A stretch of DNA of 64,000 nt from Progne subis subis (Eukaryota; Chordata; Aves; Passeriformes; Hirundinidae): contig JAKJHU010000063.1 of assembly GCA_022316685.1 (NCBI GenBank), positions 248,001 through 312,000 on the forward strand. The letters run 5' to 3'. The translations under genes and the position numbers were made by a program. The notes under the pieces were generated by a model, which was not told the DNA's origin, made no database searches, and worked only from the letters and a program-made list of their open reading frames with translations. This document shows positions 1-9,820 of this stretch, one piece after another. Every line of letters starts with the position of its first letter. The first letter of the stretch is position 1.

Positions 1-2901
1 ATAATATACTAAGAAATCCACACAGAACAAGCAAAGAATTGATTGGAAAAATAATAGACATTTCTTCAATTTCTGAGCAAGGTTGCGTGCCTCTTGGCCC
101 ATGTTTAAATTTCTGTCAAGAAGGAACAGACAGGAAACAGGTGATGGTAGGTGTTCGTAGCTACATTTGACCTAATCACTTGTCCCAAGAGCGACTCTGT
201 CACCTGTCTCACAGGTATTTCTCCACACCCTTGCCAGCTGTTGGCTTCAGTCTCTGATGGCCTCAGTCTGTGATCAGGCCCACAGCCAAGTCTGTCTTTT
301 CCATTTTCCTCCATCACAGGTCTAAAATACACTTTTTATCCTCTCTTATTTGCACCCCAGGTTTTTCCCTCTCTTTTTCCTAAGCCATCTCGCTCTGCTC
401 CAGACCTCCCTCCAGGCAGTGCTATTGCCATTCCAATGCCTTTGTTTTGTGCTCCTGAGCTCATCCTCATTAGTTCCATTAGTTTCATCACCTTTGGACT
501 GCTCCACTTTCTTCTGTGGTGTGGAATATCTCCTCTTCATCTCAGCTTTGTTCCCCTGCAGCCACTCCATCAGCTCTATTTGTCTGACCTGGGGCTCAGG
601 AAATTACATCTTCATATCCTTTCTGGCCCAGACAGTCTCATCAGTTTTCAGTGAAAGCATTTTATAGAGTAGTACAAAATTCATAGTAAATAAATAAGGG
701 ATAACAGACAAGTGATAAATCCCATGTCATTAAACAATTTTATGATCCACTAAAAGCCATAAGAAATATCATCACTATTAAGGAATTACTGTGATAAGGC
801 AATGGAGTAAGTATTTATTTAATATTTGCTGTTTGTCAATGATTGGTTATCTGGGCTTATGAGGTTTTCTGCCTTGGGAAGGGCCAAATGGAAACAAACT
901 GTTTTCATGCTGATGGAATTAAGAAAAACAGAGATGTATTTAAGAAACATTGAATTATTCTAGACAGTAGTTAGTCAGGGATTAACTTTTGAAAAATGTA
1001 ATCAAAATAAAAATAAAGAAACTAAAACTTATCCCAAATTTATCCCAAGTAACAAAAAAAGTATCTCACAAAGAATCGTGAGAATCAATGAAAGTCTGAT
1101 TTTTTTTATCCAAGAGATAAACCTTTAGGGAAAGATAGGGCACTTAGAACAATTTGGTTTTCATTAGCCTAAATCTGCCTGACCTGTTCATCTGTTTGTG
1201 TCCTAGAAAATGTCCTGTTAGTATGAACAAATGCAGTATTAGCAGAGGAAATTATATTGCCTCTTTGAACATCAGAATTCTTGGTACAAGTCAATTCATA
1301 TTACCAAATTCACCAAATTCCTATCTGGCAAGTCTGTCAGGTGTCTGGAACGTGCTCCCAGGACATAAACTGCAAAAGGCACCAAAGAATAGGATTAAAA
1401 TGATAAGAAATGTCCTCCAAGGTAGCCAGGAATGCTTTGAAAGCAAAGAATTATTTTATTTGATAAGGTATGACTGCTGAAACAACTTAGAGATTATGAA
1501 AGAACCGAAGAGGTCTCAAAGCAACAGTGGTACCTTTGACTGCCTTACAAAATTTTGGAGTAGAGCTGATCTGTCTGCATCTTCAGGCTCAGTTGCTGTA
1601 AACATCTGTTCCAGTAGGTGACACCCATCTGTTCTAATTTGCCTTGTCTGGGGAAGATCGGGGTGGTGACTTTGTACTTTGAGTATCCCTAACCCATCTA
1701 TACAGGTTTGGGTAATGAAAAAGGTGAAATTACTTTTCCTTCAAAATTAAACCAGTACTTTTCAGGGGAAGTGTTTGCAGAGATGTTTCAGCTATCCAAA
1801 AGTAAATTCACTTCCCCTTCAAGCTCTGTATAAATAGCCAGGCAAATAACAGCCAGTTTCTCAATCAGTAGATCTCAAATAAAATTATTCTTAAGTGTTC
1901 ATCCCATTCCAAAGCTTCCTATATATTTTGAGAGTCCTACATACAAATGACATTCAAAATTTATTGTAAAACTACTCATAAAATTTCAGCATAGATCTAA
2001 AATTCATTGTCTCATCTTAGGCTGTTCTAAATTATTGTTATTCCATTTTTTTTTTTCCATGGGAATAATCAGTTATTATGGCCAAGGATTTGTCCATAAC
2101 TCATTAAATTTTGGGATATTTCTCAGTTAAGAAGTAGGTGTTTTTTGTTTAAAATGCATTGGAAATATTCTGAAAATACATAGTTGCAGAAAGTGTTAAA
2201 AGGATGCTCCAAAGGTGGTGGAAATTTCTAACATGTTATGCAGACCTATTTATAACACACATTTATAGTGTCACTAAGAACTGCTAAACAAAAGACAAAC
2301 ACTAAAACAGAAATATTTTCATGGGAATTCCTAGTAATTCAAATGAGAGGAAACACATCTTTGTCCTATTTGTTTAATAAATATGAGTCTTATAATGAAC
2401 CCCAGACCATTTAGGCTGTTTGTGAGACCAGGCAGCCAAGGAAGGACATTACAGCAAAGGCAGCACTCCACTAACATTTGCCAGGAGATTTTATAAATGC
2501 TATGGCAAACAACCTAAGCTCCATGCCAGTATCATCTTCCTCCCAGGCTACTGGAGCAGCTCCCCAGGGCCACTTGCCCTCTAGGAGTGGTTATTTACTT
2601 CCCTTCGGCCAAACTCAAAGATAAAAAGATATTTCTCTCTCCTTAAGAGCATGAACGATTTTGTCAAGAGCCATTTCTTATTGCAGGTGTTTGGTCTGGG
2701 GACCTGTTCCCCTTCATTACCTGAAGGATCCTGGCACTGGCTCCTCAGTGGTGGTTAATTCATCTCTCAGGCTTGCCATTTGCCAACGAGTCGAGGCAAG
2801 GAGCCTGAGGCCTGCTTTGCAAAAATGAAGGGAGCCCCAATACTGTGCAGAGGGAAAAATTATCTCAGGAAAAAACACAGATCTTGATAAAACTTGATCG
2901 T
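1..2901. other. Unique AT-rich non-coding DNA
   Basis: There is no recognisable gene, repeat family or RNA here. The open frames are short (about 108 codons at most), overlap on both strands and have low-complexity, chance-like composition. A pyrimidine-rich patch lies around 340-560, and a run of about 11 T sits near 2047-2057. The segment reads as intergenic or intronic sequence. Confidence 0.8.
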
Positions 2902-3172
2902 AGAAGAATGGAATCATTTTAGTTGGAAAAGACCCTTAAGATCATTGAGCCTGACTGTTCACCCAGCCTTGCCAAATCCACCACTAAACCTGTCCCTAAG
3001 TGCCACATGGGCATGTTTCCGATACCTTCAGGCTCAGTGACTCCATCCGCTGCCCTGGGAAACCTGTCTCAGTGACAACCCCTTCAGCAAAGCAATTTCT
3101 CCTGATACCTAATGTAAACCTCCCCTGGCACAGCTTGAGGCCTTTTCCTCTCATCCCTTTGCTTGTTACTTG
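2902..3172 (-). mobile_element. CR1 LINE 3' fragment (5'-truncated)
   Basis: On the plus strand this reads as the reverse complement of the 3' end of an avian CR1 retrotransposon. It follows the familiar order: AGTTGGAAAAGACCC (2921), AAGATCATTGAGCCTGACTG (2938), CCAAATCCACCACTAAACC (2972), AACCTGTCTCAGTGACAACC (3061), TGTAAACCTCCCCTGGCAC (3113), CAGCTTGAGGCCTTTTCCTC (3131) and GCTTGTTACTTG (3161). The element is therefore on the minus strand, with its 3' terminus near 2902. Only about 270 bp survive and no reverse-transcriptase sequence remains, the usual severe 5' truncation of CR1. Scattered substitutions and small gaps relative to the consensus as I remember it suggest an old copy. CR1 generally lacks a poly-A tail and target-site duplications, and none is seen. 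It is the strongest clue to an avian origin. Confidence 0.93.
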
Positions 3173-4065
3173 ATGTTGGTTATTTTTCTTGTTAAAGTTG
3201 CAATAAATGGGGAGGTGGAAAAATTTTCCATTAGTACTTCTTTCATAAGATTGAAATGCTGCAGCATGCATGGCTATGACTATGAGGGATAGGATCCTAA
3301 AGGACTAAGGGCAGGAAGATTTGTATTATCTTCAAAACAGTATTCCCTCTTAGGCAATATAATATCAGAACAGAAAGTTAAAAGTTTAAAATTCATCCAT
3401 CAACACATTTTTTTTAGATGAAACTCCACCACTAGCATTCCTCCCACCCATAATTCTGTGACAATATTGGAACTGAAAAGTCTCAGGTGTTAAATATGAT
3501 CCTGTATTCTTGAAACTGAGAAAGAGCTTTTCTCCCGAGCTTGAAGTGGCAGGTTAAAGAATTTCCTTTTCCGAACGCAAATATGAAATTCCGGAGGGAC
3601 ACTGTGGACAGTTTTATTACCCATCTGCTTTACAATAATATACCCACTGACAACCTGATTACTCTACACAAAGACAAGATAAATGATAATACCATACAGG
3701 TTCAGAAAACAGGACAGATTTTGATTTTACCTCTGCAGTCCAACATAACTCCGTTGATGCTCTGAGCTTATTTGTTATTGTACTGGTGTGAAATCCAATT
3801 CTTAATCTTGAATTTGAACAAAGAAATATATTCCGCTGTAAAGAGTGGGGTCATATTGGGGTTGAAGAGAAAAGGACACTCAGTGCATGCAGTTCACAAA
3901 ATAATCTCTCATGTTCTTCGCATATTAAAGAAGGACTTGTTCGGTCACAGAGGAGCGAATACACTTCTGAGGGTAAAGTAAACATTTGTCTCCTAATTAA
4001 GAGTTTCTGCTATTAAGTATTTCACATATTTGGAAAGCAGAAACGCTTTAAGTAGAATCTGCACA
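3173..4065. other. Unique non-coding DNA downstream of the CR1 fragment
   Basis: No repeat or gene is recognised. The match to CR1 ends abruptly at the GCTTGTTACTTG motif. A 74-codon frame at 3541-3765 and a 69-codon frame at 3772-3981 have no recognisable domain and no splice context, and are treated as chance. Confidence 0.75.
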
Positions 4066-4070
4066 GGCAT

Positions 4071-4125
4071 TGGTGCAGCACACCCTGCAGCCTGTGGTGC
4101 AGACCGTGGTGAGGCAGCTGTGCCT
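4071..4125. mobile_element. Possible decayed CR1 internal fragment
   Basis: The short GC-richer segment contains CCTGCAGCCTGTGGTGCAGA (4084) and GTGGTGAGGCAGCTGTGCC (4107). These resemble the repeated 'CTGCAGCCCATGG / GTGAGGCAGCTGTG' phrases of avian CR1-related sequence. The match is short and comes from memory only; orientation and subfamily cannot be assigned. Confidence 0.3.
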
Positions 4126-7100
4126 CAAAAAGTGCTTCTGGAAAGATAATTCCATGAGATAAAACTACAGGCCTTTTATTTTCTCCAAATTTGCAGTCTA
4201 TTAACCTGTGATATAAGTTTGGCTTCCTTCTGTTTCAGCGTTATGGGAATAAAATAGGATGATGGTCTGAAGTTGTTATAGGCAACTTTATATTGCATTA
4301 ATATGCTTTGGGGCTATATGAGGATCTCAAAAAATATCCTAAATAAAATAGAAGAGTACTGAGGAGAAAGACCAAACCATGTGACAGTACAGTACAGAGG
4401 AGTGAGAGATGATTTTCAAAAGCAGTGCCAGTTCATATGGAGACAATATAAGTATGGAACTATTGAGATTTCTATTCTGCATTACTTAAGCATGTGTTCC
4501 AATATTTTGAAGCATGTGACTTCTCTTATTAAAAAAAAAAAAAATGCAAATGCACACATAGACATACTCTCAGGTCTTTCATCAGACTGAGGTCCCACTT
4601 CACAATTTGGGGTGTACCCTAAGGACTAAAAAATTTCCTTTGGCCATTCCTAGAATGCTTACCACACTGTCTCTGCGCATTTGCCAGACTGTGTGCCCTT
4701 TTGTTGTGCAGGGCAGTTTAAGAGGGCAGCAGACATGATTTAAACTAGGTCTGGAGCACTGATCCAGATTTGATTGATGCCTTATATTTTAAAGCCTTAT
4801 AATCTGCTGAGCAGAATTTTGTAGGTCTTCATCTGCCTTCAGAGTTAGATTTTGTAGCGTACCATTTTATAACTACAGCCAAGTGATTTATTCATGGGAG
4901 GAAACTATCAAATATTAACTATTTCAAAGAGGCAAACCCCCCCCTTTGTGTAAGTAAGGCAAGCATTTGGAACAGCAGGCCTGATGAGTGAACACTTAAC
5001 TACATGCTCCTTAATCTTGGTTAAGTAGTGCACCATATTCGTGTCATGGAAAAAAAAAATCTGGCATACTTTAGCACCCTGCCAGTGATTTTTGTGCTTT
5101 ATGAACTGTACCACAGGTAATATGTACAATCTGAAATGTTTGTGAAGCCTTGAGATTTAGGCTACCCAGATCTAGTGGTACTAAAAGTGAAATGTGGTCA
5201 GGGTGGGACTATTCTTTTTGCCTTCGGACAGTAAGAATTCAGTCAGATACAGTCTGCTTGAAATAAGAGAAAAACTACTGGGGCATAATAAGCAGACTCA
5301 CTTTTTTTTTTTCTTTTCACTTTTTCTTCATTCTTCCAATATTCCATACATATTTTAAGGTGCTTGTCACTTCCAACATCACAGAAAGTTATTATGCAGG
5401 TACTTGATCTGCCCCCAAAAGGAATTCAACATTTCAAGAAAGCCATTAAATTATGCACCATGTTAGCCTGTGACCATCTATTCTTATCTCTACTACAGTT
5501 GCTGCCTATCTTCTTTCTGCTCCCATTTCACTGCTTTCTTCCTCCTACTGCTTAGTTTTGTCCTAGTTTAAATTCAGTAGCAAGACCTTCGGGAGAAGGA
5601 TCAGGCCTGCATTGATACAGTTCTGTGATCTGTGAGAAAGCCAGGGAAAATAAGTTTGAATAAGTATGACTGATAATTTTGCACACCTGTATCCTATTCT
5701 TGTTTAATGCTTCACTTAATGATTGGAAGTGGAAAAATTATTTTCTCTCTAAAACTATTTGGAACATAAAGAAGAAAATCATGTTTGATCTTAAGATTTC
5801 TAAGTTCATCTGGCAGGTTTGCAAATGGAAGAATACTTGTATCCTGAAAGACACAATGGATTCAATAAAGAGACTGCTTATTTTACTTCTATATATCATT
5901 TTTGTTCATCCCAATTTTATTGTGAGACTTATATATGGGCTTGGTAGGTCTCTTTCTAAAACACTCCCAACTCAGAAGCTCTACTTTGGACCTGAAATGT
6001 ATTTCATTAAATATTTTGTTGATCCTGTCATTTCACTAGTCATCAATCAGCTATTTCTCCCCACCCCAAAAAAAGAAAAAAATTCCTGAAAGCCTTTCAC
6101 ACAGTTGCACTGCTGAAGGTATTAATGCATTGCAGAAAAAATGTGGTGGTGTTCACAAAGATGTCTCTTACTGTGTATTAAAACCAGTCCCTCTTCGGGC
6201 TGCAGACAATAGAAAGGCAGATATGGAATGGGAACTTTTCAATTGGTCCAAATATTTTAAAGTGGAAGCTATTGTACTCGTGTGATTCCCAGGAACTCTG
6301 GGTTTTTGATTAGCTGGAAATACATCAGGAACGGAGTCTCTGAACTTGGATGCTTCTGTTCTCCGTGATCAGTTAGGGAAATGTGGAGAGACTGCAGAGG
6401 CTTTTTCACTTTGGTGAGGATGTATGGGAGATGTATGCAGGCATACTTGTAATTTCTCTGACAAGGATAGGTGCAAGTTACATTAGGGGAGCATTTTGGA
6501 GCCTGTTTATGGTCTTCGAAAATTAGGAGACTTATTAGATTTATTTTCAAATCCCACTCTGCCATAATGCAGCACTACTGTCTCTTAGATGGTGGGTTTT
6601 TTGCAACTTTTGTCTCCTTTTGGGGAAGAATAAAGTTCCTGTGCATCTCAAACTGCGAATTCCAGCACAATGTCTAACAGTGTTTATCTATTGTTTAGTC
6701 TGATAATCTGTCTTCAGGGGCATGGCTGAGCCTGGTCTATGACAGGAGCCACAGTGTGGTGTTTATCAGTGACTAATATTCTCCTTTGGAGCTAACATGA
6801 AGAATCAAGGATTAAAATAGGCAAGCCTGGTGTAGCCCAACCACAGAGCTGGAATGATGGAAAAGCTTGAAAGACCAGAGGGGGAGTCAAGTGGTCTGGG
6901 AAGCCGTGTGGTCAGGCAAGCTTTGTGGATAACAGCTTCTCTCCATGGACATGGTGTGGGCGCTGCCTGCAGATGTCTCTGTTTAAACAGCTCAATAGTA
7001 ACCTGATACTGGGAGACTGAGAGCCCTCAGGTGATACTTGTGTGGGTGTGGTGCCTTTCACAGGATCAGACCCAAGCGTAAGAAATTGTCTTTGGAGTTC

Positions 7101-7789
7101 TTTCCTTTTAAAATAGAAGGGGTATTTCTTTAATGTTTTAAGATTCTGCCAGGAAATGTACTATTTATTCATGGTCTTTAGATTTAAGAATCTGATTTCC
7201 ATTAGTGAGTTTATGAACTTCAACTTCATTGAACAGAATATATTGGTGGGAAGGGAAATGCAGATTATACAGTAAATATATGCCTGTGGGGCTGTGAAGA
7301 GTGAATTGTTAAAAGGTTCCAACATGTAGTGGGTGCATAAATATCTTACAAAGCCTGGGATGCAGAGTTAATGCTGACAGTGTAAGTGCAGGAAGGTAGT
7401 AGTACCTTTATTGTAGACATCTGCTGCTGAAAGATCCTCTTGGGATCACCATTTGCTTGCCCGGGGAATTTGTTGACATGTTGGATGTCAGCATCCACAA
7501 GTTTTATGGGCTGGAACAGAAGGGTGATCTAACTTAGATTACTTCTGGTCTAAGTTTTGTAGGCAAGGTTTTGGTTAGTGATGTAGCATTTGATACTTGG
7601 TTGGACAGGATAGGGAAGCCTTTTGACATGTCAAAGCTGGAGGCTGGATTTCTCTATGTGTGCTGAGGAAGAGTACTCTGGTGCAGAATACCCCTGGCAT
7701 TGCATGAAGGGTTAAATGTTAGCTCAAATCATCTGTACCACTCTCAGATTTCAAGAAATATTCTTAAGCAGTTGTTAAATTGCAGAGAA
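4126..7789. other. Unique non-coding DNA
   Basis: No gene or repeat family is recognised. It contains a short A-tract (4531-4544), a C8 run near 4937-4944, a T-rich patch at 5301-5333 and a 136-codon frame (5679-6089). That frame is rich in Lys, Ile, Phe and Leu, as expected from translating AT-rich DNA, and shows no domain. A slightly GC-richer stretch lies at 6700-7070 without identifiable content. Confidence 0.75.
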
Positions 7790-7799
7790 ATTCCAACAG

Positions 7800-8130
7800 T
7801 GTTGCATTCTATATCAAATATCAATGAAAGCAGCATCATTAATGACACACTAATGAATACCACATGAATTAATAACAATCGGCTACTTTTTGAAGCCTCC
7901 CTGGCTTCCAGCTGTCTCTTAAATCACTTCAAATAATTAATTGCTTAATGCTTTTCACCTTTGACAGACAGAAATAAATTGCAGATTAAAAATACCTGTG
8001 TTGGCAGTGGGCAGAGCAAAATAGAATGGCTGTTTGCTGCTAATCAAGAGGGACGGTGCATTTTGCCCTGCTGAGCATGCCTTGCCCAGGTGGTGGATTA
8101 AAGGAGGCTGATATTGTTCATTTCAGTCAA
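7800..8130. promoter_or_regulatory. Candidate enhancer-like motif cluster (unverified)
   Basis: Several motifs typical of developmental enhancers lie close together: a SOX-type AACAAT (7874-7879) preceded by TTAAT, an E-box CAGCTG (7909-7914), a homeodomain-type TAATTAATTG (7934-7943) and a TGIF/MEIS-type TTGACAG (7961-7967). The sequence is complex rather than simple AT. Such motifs are common by chance in AT-rich DNA, so only cross-species alignment would give this weight. Confidence 0.2.
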
Positions 8131-8507
8131 AAATTAATCCAGGGGCACAGAAGTTTGGTAGCTGTTTCTCTTCCACAGAGCTGAGTCAGTACCTCTGAAG
8201 TGTCCAGTTCTCTCTTTGCAGCACTGTTGCAGGACAATCAGTGGCCATGACTCTCCCCTTTAGTTTGTTTGTGTCAGTACATGACAGGTGCCAGGAGTGT
8301 TTTTTTAGGGTCATTTCTCTGTTGAGAACTGCCCAGACACCAGTCAATAAGTGACCAAACAATTGCAAGAAGCGCTAGTCCCGTTGACCTGGGACAAATA
8401 TGAAGGACAGCCTCATGCAAATACAAACATCTGAATATAATACTGTTTTTTTTCTGGAAGCTGTCTGGCCCTGAGAATTTTAATATTTTTATTCTTTTTA
8501 TTTATAG

Positions 8508-8564
8508 ATACTAAAGAACTCCGTTGCTTGGAGACCTGCATCTTTCTACCTGTGCTCAAAACAG
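8508..8564 (+). other. Exon-like interval, 57 nt, strong splice-site context
   Basis: The interval follows a pyrimidine-rich acceptor (TATTCTTTTTATTTATAG-like, ending 8507) and is followed by CAG|GTAAGG at 8562-8570, close to the ideal donor. It is 57 nt, a multiple of three. Two frames are open: one reads ILKNSVAWRPASFYLCSKQ, the other TKELRCLETCIFLPVLKT. Neither is recognised. Long introns contain many pseudo-exons with good splice sites, so this could equally be a cryptic exon, a non-coding RNA exon or chance. Confidence 0.2.
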
Positions 8565-9194
8565 GTAAGGTCAGTTATTCAAATAAAGTTTTAGTGACCA
8601 GAGGATGCAGGGGAAGCACCTTAATTTTTATCAATTTGAAAGTGGGGAAGTCAGTCATGGTTCTTTCTTCTCAACTTACTTAAAATTGCAAAATGTGGAG
8701 TCTTGCCATTTCAAAAAGTATGGGAAAATGCCTGAGATACGTTGTGGCGGGGAATCTTTCCTGTTGTGTATTCTGCTTTATTCCACAAGTAACAACCACG
8801 TTACAGTGTGGATGCAAGACTATTGCATTTATAAATGTTCGAGCTGCTGATATCAGTATATATTGAACTGCCTGGGAAATGTATCACCTTAATTTATTTG
8901 TTTTTAGTAATAAAAAACCCCCTGTATTTTATGATTTTATGATAAAGAATGCAAGAGAGAGAAGTCGTGGGTGCTCTGTGATTCAAAGGGAAGGAAAACC
9001 CAAATGCCTGTTTTTTTCAGCTTCTGATAAGTGCAGCTCACAGCATTCAACTGCTAATGCCAGATTTAATGCTAGTTCTGCATTTTCCCTTTCTCAGCCT
9101 GTTAAATGCGATACAGAATGGCAACTTCTACTTTATTCCAAATGTATTTTAAATGCACATTTTCAAGCTCTAAAGTTACTGGAGGAGTCCTTCG
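8565..9194. other. Unique non-coding DNA
   Basis: No recognised gene or repeat. Overlapping open frames of 81 and 106 codons (8605-8850 and 8879-9199) have no domain. The segment ends in the AATAAA plus A-rich arrangement described next, so its 3' part could belong to an old retrocopy, but no parent gene is recognised. Confidence 0.6.
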
Positions 9195-9252
9195 AATAAA
9201 AAGGCATTACCCTGTGTACACCAAAAAAAAAAAACCAAAAAAAAACCAAAAC
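9195..9252 (+). other. AATAAA followed by A-rich stretch
   Basis: AATAAA (9195-9200) is followed about 22 nt later by an A12 run and then further A-rich sequence interrupted by CC (9223-9252). This spacing is what a reverse-transcribed polyadenylated transcript leaves behind, or what a genuine poly(A) signal would show. No target-site duplication or parent gene is visible, and A-runs are frequent in this window, so the link may be accidental. Confidence 0.2.
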
Positions 9253-9336
9253 AACGGAGGGCAGCAGGAATTTGTTGTGATAGAAAGTGTAAGCTTGTAG
9301 CCTTTCAGACATTTAAAATGCTGGGAAAGATACTAC

Positions 9337-9341
<5 letters not shown>

Positions 9342-9367
<26 letters not shown>
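9342..9367. repeat. A26 homopolymer tract
   Basis: Twenty-six consecutive A, one of the longest homopolymers in the window. No AATAAA lies within about 40 nt upstream, so a retrotransposon tail is not well supported. It is likely to be length-polymorphic. Confidence 0.97.
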
Positions 9368-9439
9368 GTTTTCTTCTGCATACTTTTGTGCCAGTAATCA
9401 TCACAAATTCCTTGCAGGAAATTCCTCAGGCTAAATTGT

Positions 9440-9820
9440 TCCTCCCAGGTGTAATTATGCCAGACAGAAGGAGCTGCAGGGGCCAGTTCCCAGCCTGGAG
9501 GGCATGTGCTCTCCTGTGGCAGGAGCATCTCCAGCTCAGCACTGCCGGGCTGCCCCTGCCTGAGGAATTTTGGGGAGGGTGTGAACCCAGCTCTTTCGGG
9601 AGAGACAAACGAGGTCAGGAGTTAATGGGAAAGGAACCAGAAGTGGTAAAAGGCAGTGGTGGAGGAGCAAAGGGGCTCTTGACACAGGTGACAGTGCCTG
9701 GGAACCACTACTGCCCATCTCCTCAGACCCATCCCAGCACCATGGTACCAGGAGAGGTGCTGGTACAGGGACCCAGAGTAGGAAGCAAAGCCCCCACGAA
9801 ATGCTGCAGAGAGTGATGGT
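9440..9820. other. GC-rich island without CpG-island character
   Basis: Base composition shifts clearly to G+C here, and open frames therefore lengthen on both strands (142 codons on plus at 9388-9816, about 60 on minus twice). Phrases such as CTGCCGGGCTGCCCCTGCC (9541) occur, but CpG dinucleotides remain sparse, so this is not a typical promoter island. No coding family or repeat is recognised. It could be a decayed GC-rich repeat or a recombination-biased patch. Confidence 0.4.

Noticed and set aside
5679..6089. 136-codon plus-strand open frame
   Set aside because: Composition is Lys/Ile/Phe/Leu-rich as expected from AT-rich DNA. There is no domain, start context or splice context, and frames of this length occur by chance in 64 kb.
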